20,531 bases of DNA from JBBRGK01 sp036741355 (lineage in GTDB: Bacteria; Chloroflexota; Dehalococcoidia; CAUJGQ01): contig DAINSK010000054.1 of NCBI GenBank assembly GCA_036741355.1, positions 1 through 20,531 of the forward strand, written 5' to 3'. Every line of letters starts with the position of its first letter. The stretch's first letter is position 1. This document shows positions 8,691-15,851 of the stretch, piece after piece. Below the pieces are notes generated by a model. That model was not told the DNA's origin. It worked only from the letters and a program-made list of their open reading frames with translations, and ran no database searches. A program made the position numbers and the translations under genes.

Positions 8691-11471
8691 ATGGTAACCA
8701 CGGCGGGCGTGGCAATTGAAGTAGACGGTTACATCGTCGCCGTCGACGCGGGCGCGAGCGTGCTGGACGCCGTACTCGCGGCCGGGATCGACCTGCCCCA
8801 CCTCTGTAAAGACGCTGATATGCAGGCGATTGGCGCCTGCCGCACCTGCCTGGTCGAAGTCGAAGGGCAACGCGGACTTGTCGCGTCATGTGCCTTGCCC
8901 GCCCGAGACGGAATGCGCGTGAAAACGGAGAGCGACCTGGCCCGGCGTGTGCGACGAACGGTGCTGGACCTCACCATGGCGATGGGCGATGGACCGCGTG
9001 AGGCGGTGGGTGCGTCCGGCGTCAACGAGCTGGTGTATCACGCCGACCGGCATGGGGTGAGTGCCGCATCGATCGTGCCGCGCGAACAGCCGAAGGCACA
9101 CGAGCCGGACACGAGCAACCCGTTCTTCACGCTCAACATGAACGATTGCATCCTCTGCGGTCGTTGTGCGGTCGCCTGCGACGACGTTCAGCACATCGGT
9201 GCGATCAGCATCCTGGGCAGCTCTCGCCTGGCGAGAGTAGGGGCTCTTGGCGACGGACCGATCGGCGAGTCGAACTGTACATCGTGCGGCCAGTGCGTCT
9301 CGGTCTGTCCCACCGGCGCGCTCCTACCGAGGGCAGGCGTGCCCACACAGGCACAAACAACGGGCAGCACCTGCCCCTACTGCGGTGTCGGCTGCGGCAT
9401 CCAGGTGCAGACACAGAATGGAACCATCATCCGCGTGCTCGACGAGCCGGAAAACAAGAGCAGCGACGGCATGCTGTGTGTCAAGGGGCGCTTCGGAACG
9501 ACGTTCGTCAACCACCCGGACCGGCTGACCACACCGTTGATCCGCAAGGGCGGGGTGCTTCAGCCGGCAACCTGGGAAGAAGCGCTGGAATTGACCGCCG
9601 AAAAACTAGTCGAGCACCGGGGCAAGTTCGCCGCGTTCGCTTCGGCCAAGGCGACCAACGAAGACGGTTACATTCTGCAAAAGTTCACCCGCCTGCTCAT
9701 GGGCACGAACAACATCGATCACTGCACCCGGCTGTGCCACTCACCGTCGGTTGAAGCGATGCTGGAACAGGTTGGCTCCGGAGCGACCAGCAATTCATAC
9801 CAGGACTACGAAGACGCGGGCTGCGTCGTGATCGCCGGCTGCGATCCGAGCAGCAACCATCCGGTTGTCGCATCGCGCATGCGGCGCGCCATTGACCACC
9901 ACGGCGTTCGACTGATCGTGATCAATCCCAAACGGATCGACCTCTGCTCGTACGCCGAAGTCTGGCTGCGACCCCTTCCCGGTACCGACGTTGCCCTGCT
10001 GAACGCGATGGCGCGTGTCGTGCTCGACGAGGGGCTGGCGCACTCGCGCTTCGTCGACTCGCGCACAGAGGACTTCCAGGCGTGGCGCGAGGCAGTAGAG
10101 GCCGTGTCTCTGGAGGAACTAGCCTCGCTCTGTGGCGTCCCGCTCGAAGACATCCAGAAGGCGGCGCGGCTCTATGCGAAGCCCCACGAATACGGCGGAC
10201 CGTCCGGGCGCGATGGCTCGTGCCTCGTCTGGGGCATGGGCATGACCCAGCACATTAACGGCACTGACAACGCCCGTGCGCTGATCAACCTGGCGCTCGT
10301 CACCGGACAGGTCGGCAGGCAGGGCAACGGTATCAGTCCCCTGCGCGGCCAGAACAACGTACAGGGCTGTGGCGACGCCGGCTGTATTCCCGACGCGCTG
10401 CCGGGATACCAGCGCTACGAGGGGCAAGTGCTAGAGAAGTTCGTTGCGGCCTGGGGAGCCTCCATCCCGGCCGAAGAGGGGCTGCGCGCCACCGAGATCG
10501 TCGAGAGCGCGCTGACCGGTGAGATCCGGGCGATGTACATCGTCGGCGAGAACCCGTTGCTGACTGAACCCAACCTGCACCACGCCCGCGAGGCGATCGA
10601 GCGGCTTTCCTTCCTGGTGGTGCAGGACATCTTCCTGCACGAAACGGTCGAAGTCGCCGACGTGGTGCTGCCAGCGACCAGTTTCGCTGAAAAGGAAGGC
10701 ACCTTCACCAACAGCGAGCGCCGCGTGCAACGTGTCCGCAAGGCGCTGGACCCCGTCGGCGACTCGCGCCCCGACTGGTTCATCACCGGCGACCTCGGCC
10801 GCCATGTGGCGCGACGGCTGAGTATGGACGAAGGCCAGTTCGCCTATGCGGAGCCCGCCGGCATCTGGGACGAGATGGCCGCGCTCACTCCGTCGCTGGC
10901 AGGCATCTCCTACGATCGGCTCGACCGGGAGGGCGGTATTCAGTGGCCGTGCCCGACGTCGGACCACCCCGGAACGCCGCGGATGTATGGCGAGACGTTC
11001 CCGCGAGGAAAGGGCCGGTTCATGCCGGTGCGCCAGGGTGCTCCGGCGGCCGAGCTTCCCAGCCAGCGTTTCCCGTTCGTGCTGAATACGGGCCGGATTC
11101 TCTATCACTGGCACGGCGGTACGCTGACGCGCCGCGTAAGCGGTCTGATGGAGAGGGTTCCCGAACTGCGCATAGCGGTAAATCCTCAGGACGCGGCTCG
11201 ACTTGAGATCGTGGATGGCGAGGCGGTCGTCGTGACGTCGCGGCGAGGCGAGATCGAAGCGGTCGCGTCGGTTACCGACGCCGTGCGACCCGGCGAAACG
11301 TTTGTGCCGTTTGTGCAGCTAAAGGGCGCGGCGGCGAACTTCCTCACCAACAACGTCTATGACCCAACGGCCAAGATCCCGGAGTACAAAGTCTGCGCGA
11401 TCCGCATCGACAAGGTCGGCGATCCAGGTAGCTGGCGGCACGGGAGACGGGAGAAGGCTCGGGCGCGGTAG
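8691..11471 (+). CDS. fdhA: Formate dehydrogenase catalytic (alpha) subunit, molybdopterin type
   Basis: This 926-residue Mo/W-bisPGD enzyme oxidises formate to CO2, or runs in reverse. Order: a NuoG-like [2Fe-2S] domain (C39, C50, C53, C67); a two-cluster ferredoxin domain (C153, C156, C159, C163 and C196, C199, C202, C206); the catalytic-core [4Fe-4S] cluster (C228, C231, C235, C263); then the molybdopterin domains. The metal ligand is C349 in TRLCHSPSV, followed by H350, so it is a cysteine rather than a selenocysteine enzyme. R552 in LRGQNNVQG matches the catalytic Arg of E. coli FdhF (R333). The C-terminal domain carries the LNTGRILYHWHGGTLTRR pattern. The His-Cys3 [4Fe-4S] motif normally found after the [2Fe-2S] domain is absent. 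I chose ATG 8691; TTG 8685 is in frame but less likely. The ribosome binding site is weak. No fdhD or cofactor genes are in the window. Confidence 0.95.
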   Translation: MVTTAGVAIEVDGYIVAVDAGASVLDAVLAAGIDLPHLCKDADMQAIGACRTCLVEVEGQRGLVASCALPARDGMRVKTESDLARRVRRTVLDLTMAMGDGPREAVGASGVNELVYHADRHGVSAASIVPREQPKAHEPDTSNPFFTLNMNDCILCGRCAVACDDVQHIGAISILGSSRLARVGALGDGPIGESNCTSCGQCVSVCPTGALLPRAGVPTQAQTTGSTCPYCGVGCGIQVQTQNGTIIRVLDEPENKSSDGMLCVKGRFGTTFVNHPDRLTTPLIRKGGVLQPATWEEALELTAEKLVEHRGKFAAFASAKATNEDGYILQKFTRLLMGTNNIDHCTRLCHSPSVEAMLEQVGSGATSNSYQDYEDAGCVVIAGCDPSSNHPVVASRMRRAIDHHGVRLIVINPKRIDLCSYAEVWLRPLPGTDVALLNAMARVVLDEGLAHSRFVDSRTEDFQAWREAVEAVSLEELASLCGVPLEDIQKAARLYAKPHEYGGPSGRDGSCLVWGMGMTQHINGTDNARALINLALVTGQVGRQGNGISPLRGQNNVQGCGDAGCIPDALPGYQRYEGQVLEKFVAAWGASIPAEEGLRATEIVESALTGEIRAMYIVGENPLLTEPNLHHAREAIERLSFLVVQDIFLHETVEVADVVLPATSFAEKEGTFTNSERRVQRVRKALDPVGDSRPDWFITGDLGRHVARRLSMDEGQFAYAEPAGIWDEMAALTPSLAGISYDRLDREGGIQWPCPTSDHPGTPRMYGETFPRGKGRFMPVRQGAPAAELPSQRFPFVLNTGRILYHWHGGTLTRRVSGLMERVPELRIAVNPQDAARLEIVDGEAVVVTSRRGEIEAVASVTDAVRPGETFVPFVQLKGAAANFLTNNVYDPTAKIPEYKVCAIRIDKVGDPGSWRHGRREKARAR

Positions 11472-11483
11472 GAGGGGCTACCC

Positions 11484-11527
11484 ACTATCCCTTACCTTTC
11501 CCCGAGGCGGGGAAAGGCGATCTTGGG
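11484..11527 (-). repeat. Hairpin repeat copy 1, between fdhA and the DUF559 gene
   Basis: It contains a perfect 10-bp stem, CCTTTCCCCG (11495-11504) and CGGGGAAAGG (11508-11517), with loop AGG. The flank GGCGATCTTGG resembles the GGCGATCCTTGG flank of the copy at 14423, so this copy has the same orientation as that arm and is opposite to the copies at 12067 and 13026. It lies between two convergent genes and could act as a bidirectional transcription stop, although no T-run follows on either strand. Confidence 0.7.
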
Positions 11528-11560
11528 TTGCTGGGCGCGGGCCGGTCCGGAAGGCGTTTC

Positions 11561-11980
11561 TCAGGACAGCCCGCCGGAACCGCGGTCGGCCAGGAGCGCG
11601 CGCATGATTCGGGTCAGGACGCTCGGTAGATCGCGGACCACGTCGTTATTCGAGACGCGGACGACCCGCAGGCGGAACCGTGCCAACGCCAGGGACCTCT
11701 CCCGATCGTACGCCGCCGTGTGTTCGTGGACGGACCCATCCACCTCGATGACGAGGCCGGCAGCCGCGCAATAGAAGTCGACGATGAAGCCGCCGATGAC
11801 CTGCTGCCGCCGGAAGCGATAACCGCCGAGCTGCTTACCTCGCAGCGTCTGCCACAGCAGACGTTCCTCGGGCGTCGGATCATGGCGTAGCTGCCGCGCA
11901 CGGTTGGCCTTCTCTTCGTTCACGTGCTGCCCGACGACGATATCGCGCGTGACGCGACGCTGGGCTTCGTTACTTGCCAC
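11561..11980 (-). CDS. DUF559 domain endonuclease-like protein (Vsr-like fold)
   Basis: This is a 139-residue protein of the DUF559 family, related to the very-short-patch-repair / PD-(D/E)XK nuclease fold. The N-terminal RARQLRHDPTPEERLLWQTL is the usual family opening. It is followed by GGYRFRRQQVIGGFIVDFYC, with D68, and then LVIEVDGSVHEH, with E79 and D81, the expected acidic and histidine residues of the nuclease core. NNDVVRDL near 111-118 is also typical. The frame is open back to 12139, but that extension translates a DNA repeat (PTPDPSPKRGG) and is not conserved protein. GTG 11980 is the better start, having GGGGA eight bases upstream. The activity of the family is poorly known; DNA binding or nicking is inferred from the fold. 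Hairpin repeats lie on both sides. Confidence 0.85.
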   Translation of the reverse strand: MASNEAQRRVTRDIVVGQHVNEEKANRARQLRHDPTPEERLLWQTLRGKQLGGYRFRRQQVIGGFIVDFYCAAAGLVIEVDGSVHEHTAAYDRERSLALARFRLRVVRVSNNDVVRDLPSVLTRIMRALLADRGSGGLS

Positions 11981-12066
11981 CGCTCTGATCCCCGCCTCTG
12001 GAACGGCTTCTATGACCACGCAGCGTCGATCACCAGTGCTTCGTACGTAACAAACACACCCGCCTG

Positions 12067-12114
12067 CAAGCTCCCCTCCCCGTTTCGGGGAGGGGTCGGG
12101 GGTGGGGTTGCCCC
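12067..12114 (+). repeat. Hairpin repeat copy 2, upstream of the DUF559 gene
   Basis: This 48-bp copy begins CAAGCTCCCC and ends GGGGTTGCCCC. It holds a perfect 10-bp stem, CCCCTCCCCG (12073-12082) and CGGGGAGGGG (12086-12095), with loop TTT. It matches the copy at 13026-13073 in 43 of 48 positions in the same orientation. It lies 5' of the DUF559 gene and just upstream of the promoter region of the SnoaL-like gene. Confidence 0.85.
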
Positions 12115-12132
12115 GCAGCGCGCTGAAGGGGG

Positions 12133-12162
12133 CTGACAAGCGCTCTCAGAGTGTGATATACG
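12133..12162 (+). promoter_or_regulatory. Candidate promoter for the SnoaL-like gene
   Basis: CTGACA (12133-12138) resembles a -35 box. TATACG (12157-12162) or the overlapping GATATA (12155-12160), preceded by TGTG, resembles a -10 box, at 18 or 16 bp spacing. Transcription would start about 40 bases before the ATG. This is pattern matching only; the stretch is more AT-rich than its surroundings. Confidence 0.35.
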
Positions 12163-12208
12163 ACGTACATTATTCAGGGTGAATAAATCAGCGACGAGGA
12201 GTAAGTCC

Positions 12209-12685
12209 ATGAGAAGCATCCCCCCGGGCAGCAAGCTCCTGCTGGGCGCCGTCTTGGTCAGCCTACTGGGAGTGTTTGCAATCACGAGCGCCGCCCCCAG
12301 ACCGGCTGCCGCCCAGGTGACGCCGCCAGCGGACCTCAGCCGAGCCGCCGTCGTGCTGCAGTTCTTTGCCGCCGTCACTGCCGAAGATGTGGACGGGGCG
12401 ATAGCGCTAGTCGCTGACAACGCCAGTTGGATCGCCGCCCCCAAATGCCCGGCGGTAAGCCCGTGCCAGGGCGCCGATGCCGTGCGTGAGCAGGTCCAAG
12501 CCAACGTAGCCGGGCACACGTCGCTCACAGTCACCAGCATCGAAGCGGTGGGGAGCGTGGTGATGGGCCAGGTCCAGGCGCAGTCGGACGCGACGCGAAC
12601 CGCAGGCATCGCCGGACTCGCCTTGACATTCTTGGTTCAGGTCCCGCAGGACAAGATCACCGTCTGGGTTACCCTGCCCAAGTAG
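12209..12685 (+). CDS. Secreted SnoaL-like (NTF2-fold) protein
   Basis: This 158-residue protein has a short basic N-terminus, a hydrophobic run (about residues 10-26) and a signal peptidase-like site at PAAAQV (about residues 32-37), so it is probably exported. The rest follows the SnoaL/NTF2 pattern: VLQFFAAVTAEDVDGAIALV, then DNASWIAAPKCPAVSPCQGA and DAVREQV. The two cysteines of the KCPAVSPC stretch could form a disulfide outside the cell. Most of these small conical-fold proteins bind ligands or have unknown roles, and no catalytic function can be assigned. The start is set by a strong GAGGAG seven bases before ATG 12209; a GTG 30 bases earlier is in frame but has no such site. It appears to be monocistronic. 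Confidence 0.8.
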   Translation: MRSIPPGSKLLLGAVLVSLLGVFAITSAAPRPAAAQVTPPADLSRAAVVLQFFAAVTAEDVDGAIALVADNASWIAAPKCPAVSPCQGADAVREQVQANVAGHTSLTVTSIEAVGSVVMGQVQAQSDATRTAGIAGLALTFLVQVPQDKITVWVTLPK

Positions 12686-12730
12686 CGGGGCGCTCGGACG
12701 GTCACCTCTCTACGCGAGCGGCCGGGCCAC

Positions 12731-12769
12731 GGTTTCGCGCCTAGGGTATCGGGTTTCGCGCATCGGGTA
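12731..12769 (+). repeat. Two-copy short tandem repeat
   Basis: GGTTTCGCGCCTAGGGTA (12731-12748) is repeated as GGTTTCGCGCATCGGGTA (12752-12769), with two or three differences at a period of 21 bp. Reverse-strand translation gives the YPMRETRYPRRET pattern, which is typical of translated intergenic repeats rather than protein. No function is apparent. Confidence 0.7.
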
Positions 12770-13025
12770 CGGCGTGGGATCGCCGCCATTGGGGGGAGCT
12801 GACGCTTTGCGGGCTCGCCGTTTGCCTCCGGCGCTGGCCGAGCGTCCGGAGAATCTGACGGGCCTCGCGCCGATGGGCTGTGTTCTTCGAAGACGGCATC
12901 CTGCAACAGAACCCGGTGTCCAGACAGGCGGCAAACGCGGCCTAACTATCCACGCGGCTCGCTGGAGCGTCTTGCCCCAATATTTGACAAGATCTCGCCA
13001 AACACGCGGCAACCACTTCCGGATT

Positions 13026-13073
13026 CAAGCTTTCCTCCCCGTTTCGGGAAGGGGTCGAGGGTGGGGTCGCCCC
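13026..13073 (+). repeat. Hairpin repeat copy 3
   Basis: This 48-bp copy starts CAAGCTTTCC and ends GGGGTCGCCCC. It has the same orientation as the copy at 12067 and differs from it at five positions. Its stem around loop TTT (CCTCCCCG against CGGGAAGG) has one mismatch. It lies 19 bp beyond the 3' end of the minus-strand thioesterase gene. Confidence 0.85.
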
Positions 13074-13092
13074 GGCCACGCGACCAAATCGC

Positions 13093-13590
13093 CTATCGGC
13101 TGCCGCCGCCTGCCGATCGCTGCCGAAGCGAGTACTGCACGCGGCCTTTGGCGAACAAGCGTCCCTTGCCGTCCGAAACGTCGACGTCTACAACCGCGAG
13201 CGTGCGACCCTTCTTCAGAACCCGCCCTTCGGCGACCACCACGGGTCCTAGCGCAGGCCGCAGATAGCTGATATTGAGCTCAGCCGTGCCGTTCATCACG
13301 TCATCTGGACCGATGGCCGATGCGACGGCGTTGATGCAGGCGATGTCCACGAGCGTAGCGAGCATGCCGCCGTGCACAGATTCGCCGACGCCGCCCTTGG
13401 TGCGCTCGCTGGTCTTCATCACGATACGGGCGTACCCCTGCCGCTGGTCCTCGATGTCGAGGTCCATGAACTGGTGGAATGGTTGCTCGCGGAAGCGCTG
13501 TCTCCGCTCAGGCGATAGACTGCGGCCTGCGGCGCCGGCGTCGCGCTTGTCTCCCGGCTGCCCTGTATCCGCCACCTTTGGCTCAGTCAT
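13093..13590 (-). CDS. PaaI-like hotdog-fold thioesterase
   Basis: This 165-residue protein has the single hotdog domain of the PaaI/YbgC acyl-CoA thioesterase group, which cleaves acyl-CoA or aryl-acyl-CoA thioesters in the cytoplasm. The signature is SVHGGMLATLVDIAC at about 71-85, with the conserved HGG and the catalytic-type Asp D82. It is followed by the strand pattern TAELNISYLRPA and the usual VVVAEGRVLKKGRTLAVVDV. The first 30 residues are hydrophilic and unconserved. AGGAG lies seven bases before ATG 13590. It follows the metallophosphoesterase gene by 20 bp on the same strand, so the two are probably one operon. The substrate cannot be told from sequence. Confidence 0.9.
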   Translation of the reverse strand: MTEPKVADTGQPGDKRDAGAAGRSLSPERRQRFREQPFHQFMDLDIEDQRQGYARIVMKTSERTKGGVGESVHGGMLATLVDIACINAVASAIGPDDVMNGTAELNISYLRPALGPVVVAEGRVLKKGRTLAVVDVDVSDGKGRLFAKGRVQYSLRQRSAGGGSR

Positions 13591-13610
13591 TCTTCGCTCC
13601 TCGCCGGGAG

Positions 13611-14327
13611 TTAGAAGATCTCCAGCGGCATTCGTTTCACTTCCACGAACTCTCCCAGGCGCACCAGGTTGATTGTCTTGGATAGGTCGGGAGAGCCGGA
13701 GTAGTAGGCGGGCAGCGGGCCGTCACCGATGGATGTCGCGAGATCCCAGTGGCCCAGGGCCAGGTAGTCGGCCTCAAGCTGATCTAGCTGCTCTTGCTGG
13801 ATGAGCCACGAACGGTGGAGATCTTGGGGACCGCGGACGAAGTGGCCGTGCGCCATCGCAATGCTCCAGCGGGCGCTACCGCGCAGCCGTGGGTCGCCGA
13901 TCGGTGACATGTCGACGTGATCGAGGTGCGGTCTGCCCCACACTTCAAGGTCAAGGCCGGGAAGTACCGCTGTTTCATCAACGGTGATGCCGATCACTTC
14001 GACGTTTGGCACCTCTCCCAGCCCCCCGCGCCGGTAGACCGAACCGGCAGCCAGGCAGTCGTGGTTGCCGGGAAGAATAATGATCGGCAGTCCCGCGTCG
14101 TCGAGCGCCCTTCCCACACGGTCGATCAACTCCAACTTCACGCGATTGTGGTCGAATATGTCGCCCGCGAGCAGTAACGCGTCGGCGCCGGCCTTCAAGG
14201 CTGCATCGAGGACCGATTGCAGTCGCAGAAGGTCGGCTTCGGGTCGATAGTCCGATGCCAGATGCAGGTCGGATGAATGCGCAACAAGGATCGAGTCGCG
14301 GCCGGCAGGCGCCGGGCTTGAGATCAT
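13611..14327 (-). CDS. Calcineurin-like metallophosphoesterase (SbcD/Mre11-like)
   Basis: This 238-residue enzyme has the two-metal phosphoesterase motifs in order: SDLHL (D20, H22), GDIFDH (D56, D59), GNHD (N88, H89, D90), AHGH (H160, H162), and a last motif LGHWD at 191-195. In the SbcD/YfcE/Mre11 group the last motif is usually GHxH; here an Asp replaces the second His. The SGSPD stretch after it (210-214) is typical of the SbcD-like group. It may be a nuclease or a phosphodiesterase. No SbcC partner is nearby, and the capping domain of true SbcD is absent (SbcD has about 400 residues). ATG 14327 has GGGGTG seven bases upstream. It is the first gene of a two-gene operon with the thioesterase. 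Confidence 0.88.
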   Translation of the reverse strand: MISSPAPAGRDSILVAHSSDLHLASDYRPEADLLRLQSVLDAALKAGADALLLAGDIFDHNRVKLELIDRVGRALDDAGLPIIILPGNHDCLAAGSVYRRGGLGEVPNVEVIGITVDETAVLPGLDLEVWGRPHLDHVDMSPIGDPRLRGSARWSIAMAHGHFVRGPQDLHRSWLIQQEQLDQLEADYLALGHWDLATSIGDGPLPAYYSGSPDLSKTINLVRLGEFVEVKRMPLEIF

Positions 14328-14422
14328 GCAACACCCCGGGGCGGCGTCGTGGACCTGCCCCCTCTACGCGAGACTAGCGTACAGGGCACCGTGGCGTCAT
14401 CTTCAGGGTCGGCTGTCGGGGA

Positions 14423-14615
14423 AGACCTAACCCCCGTCCCCCTTCCCTAACGCCGGGAAGGGGCGATCCTTGGAAGGAGAGGGCAAGCTGGTGTGCAGCG
14501 TCGGCGCGCAGCCGGGCGCATGGCAATGCGCCCCTACAAGTAGACGGCATGCTCCCCGAACTACCGGCGACAAGCTCCCCTTCCTTCGTTAGGGAAGGGG
14601 CTGGGGGTTAGGTCT
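14423..14615. mobile_element. 193-bp composite inverted-repeat element (MITE-like)
   Basis: The ends are inverted: AGACCTAACCCCC at 14423-14435 pairs with GGGGGTTAGGTCT at 14603-14615. Similarity continues inward for about 42 bp, with a few mismatches. Each arm is a copy of the hairpin repeat, with its own stem (CCCCTTCCC/GGGAAGGGG at 14439-14463; CCCCTTCC/GGAAGGGG at 14577-14600). A third palindrome lies between them. It encodes nothing, and I saw no clear target-site duplication. It fills the 300 bp between the metallophosphoesterase start and the P450 stop. Confidence 0.65.
14514..14533. repeat. Central palindrome of the inverted-repeat element
   Basis: GGGCGCAT (14514-14521) and ATGCGCCC (14526-14533) form a perfect 8-bp stem around GGCA. 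This resembles a second family of dispersed GC-rich intergenic palindromes that I recall from Chloroflexota-type genomes, which suggests nesting of one repeat in another. Confidence 0.7.
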
Positions 14616-14627
14616 CGCGGGGTGAGG

Positions 14628-15818
14628 TCACGCCGCGTCAAAGGCGAGCGGCAGGTGCATGAGCCCGTTCATGATGAAACCTTCCAGCGGCTCCAGCTTG
14701 CCGTCGTCCGCGCGGCGAAGGCGTGGCAGCCTCCTGGTGATCGTTTTCAGAGCGATGTTCGCTTCCTGCCGGGCCAGCGGCGCTCCAAGACAGAAGTGGA
14801 TTCCAAGTCCAAACGCGAGGTGGCGGTTGGGTTGGCGGGTAATATCGAAGCGGTCGGGATCGGGGAACTCGGCCGCGTCCCTGTTAGCGGAAGCCAGCCA
14901 CACGACGATCGGCTCACCCTCCTTGATCGTCTTACCCCGAAGCTCTACGTCTTCCGCAGCCATTCGTATGGTTGCCTGCACGGGCGAGCGATATCGAAGG
15001 ACCTCTTCCACGGCGGAACCCCAGAGCGACGGGTCTCTGCGGAGCCGCTCGAACGGTTCTGGATGCTCCAGCAGACAGCGTACGGCGTTGCCGATCAGGT
15101 TCGTGGTGGTCTCGTTGCCCGCCACGAGCAGCAGAACGCAGAATCCCAGCAGATCCTCGTGTGTCAGCTTTTCCCCGTCCAACTCCGCCGCGAGTAGGGC
15201 GCTGATCAGATCCTCGCGCGGTTCCTGGCGGCGCTGCTCGATCACGCGGGTGAAGTACTCGTTCAGCTCCTGGATCGTCTCCGTTGGCGCCCGGTCGGGA
15301 GTCGTGCTGAAGCCGGCGCCGAGGGTGGCGACAAGCGTGTCGGATCAACGCTTGAACTTTGCGCGGTCGGATGGCGGCACGCCGAGAATCTCCGCGATCA
15401 CGATGACAGGCAGCGGGTAGGCGAGATCGTCGATCAGATCCATGGAGCCAGTCACGACCACCGCATCGAGTAATTCGTCCGCGATTGATTGAACGCGTGG
15501 CTCGAGCTGCGCCACCATGCGCGGTGTGAACGCTTTATTCACGAGCTCGCGCAGCCGTGTGTGCCGGGGAGGGTCGGAGTTGAGCATGCTGGGCCGCGGC
15601 CTTGTCTGGCCTTCCGGCATGCGGCGGATGAACGACGAGGAGAAGCGCTTGGAATCGCGCAGAATGTTGCGACAGTCCTCATACAGGAACGCACTCCAGA
15701 CGCCGAACTGTTCGAGCCGCAGCACCGGCATCATCTGCCTCGCCATGGCGAAAAACGGGTATGGATTATCGCGCGCCTCAGGCGAGGTCAGTGGGTTCAG
15801 GCCGAGGTTCATGACCAC
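14628..15818 (-). pseudogene. Cytochrome P450 interrupted by one in-frame TGA
   Basis: Read from GTG 15818 to TGA 14628, this frame encodes a full-length soluble bacterial P450 of 396 codons. The only interruption is a TGA at codon 158 (15347-15345). No frameshift is needed: the text runs DRAKFKR, stop, SDTLVATLGAGF and on in the same frame. Conserved elements are intact beyond the stop: I-helix AGNETTTN at about 233-240, ExxR (E272-R275), and the haem loop FGLGIHFCLG at 336-345 with Cys343 as the iron ligand. Related P450s commonly have Trp after FKR, so TGG to TGA is the likely change. GTG 15818 has AGGAGG eight bases upstream. The gene follows lysR by 33 bp on the same strand. If translated as read, it gives only a 157-residue N-terminal fragment. 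The substrate is unknown. Confidence 0.9.
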
Positions 15819-15851
15819 TGCGGATGCCTCCTGTGACGGCTTACACCAGCA

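Larger units (their letters stand above)
12686..13092. other. Gene-free stretch of about 400 bp
   Basis: I see no convincing gene here. ORFs that cross it on both strands lack recognisable motifs, and the plus-strand one continues through the thioesterase gene as its shadow. It contains a two-copy 21-bp-period repeat (12731-12769) and one copy of the hairpin repeat (13026-13073). The SnoaL-like gene and the thioesterase gene converge on it, so it needs to hold terminators only. Confidence 0.6.

Noticed and set aside
12774..13271. 165-codon plus-strand ORF
   Set aside because: It runs over a hairpin repeat and into the thioesterase gene in antisense; no motif and no ribosome binding site.
11484..14615. 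CRISPR array
   Set aside because: The repeats are irregularly spaced, in both orientations, divergent, and separated by genes.
14417..14622. CGGGG on both sides of the 193-bp element as a target-site duplication
   Set aside because: The copies are offset from the element ends by different distances and GGGG runs are common here.
15345..15347. TGA in the P450 as selenocysteine
   Set aside because: The position corresponds to Trp in related P450s, not to a catalytic Cys, and no stable hairpin of SECIS type follows at the expected distance; the formate dehydrogenase here also uses Cys.
15246..15347. Frameshift between two P450 halves
   Set aside because: Both halves are in the same frame; the intervening 33 codons read as normal P450 sequence, so only a nonsense codon separates them.
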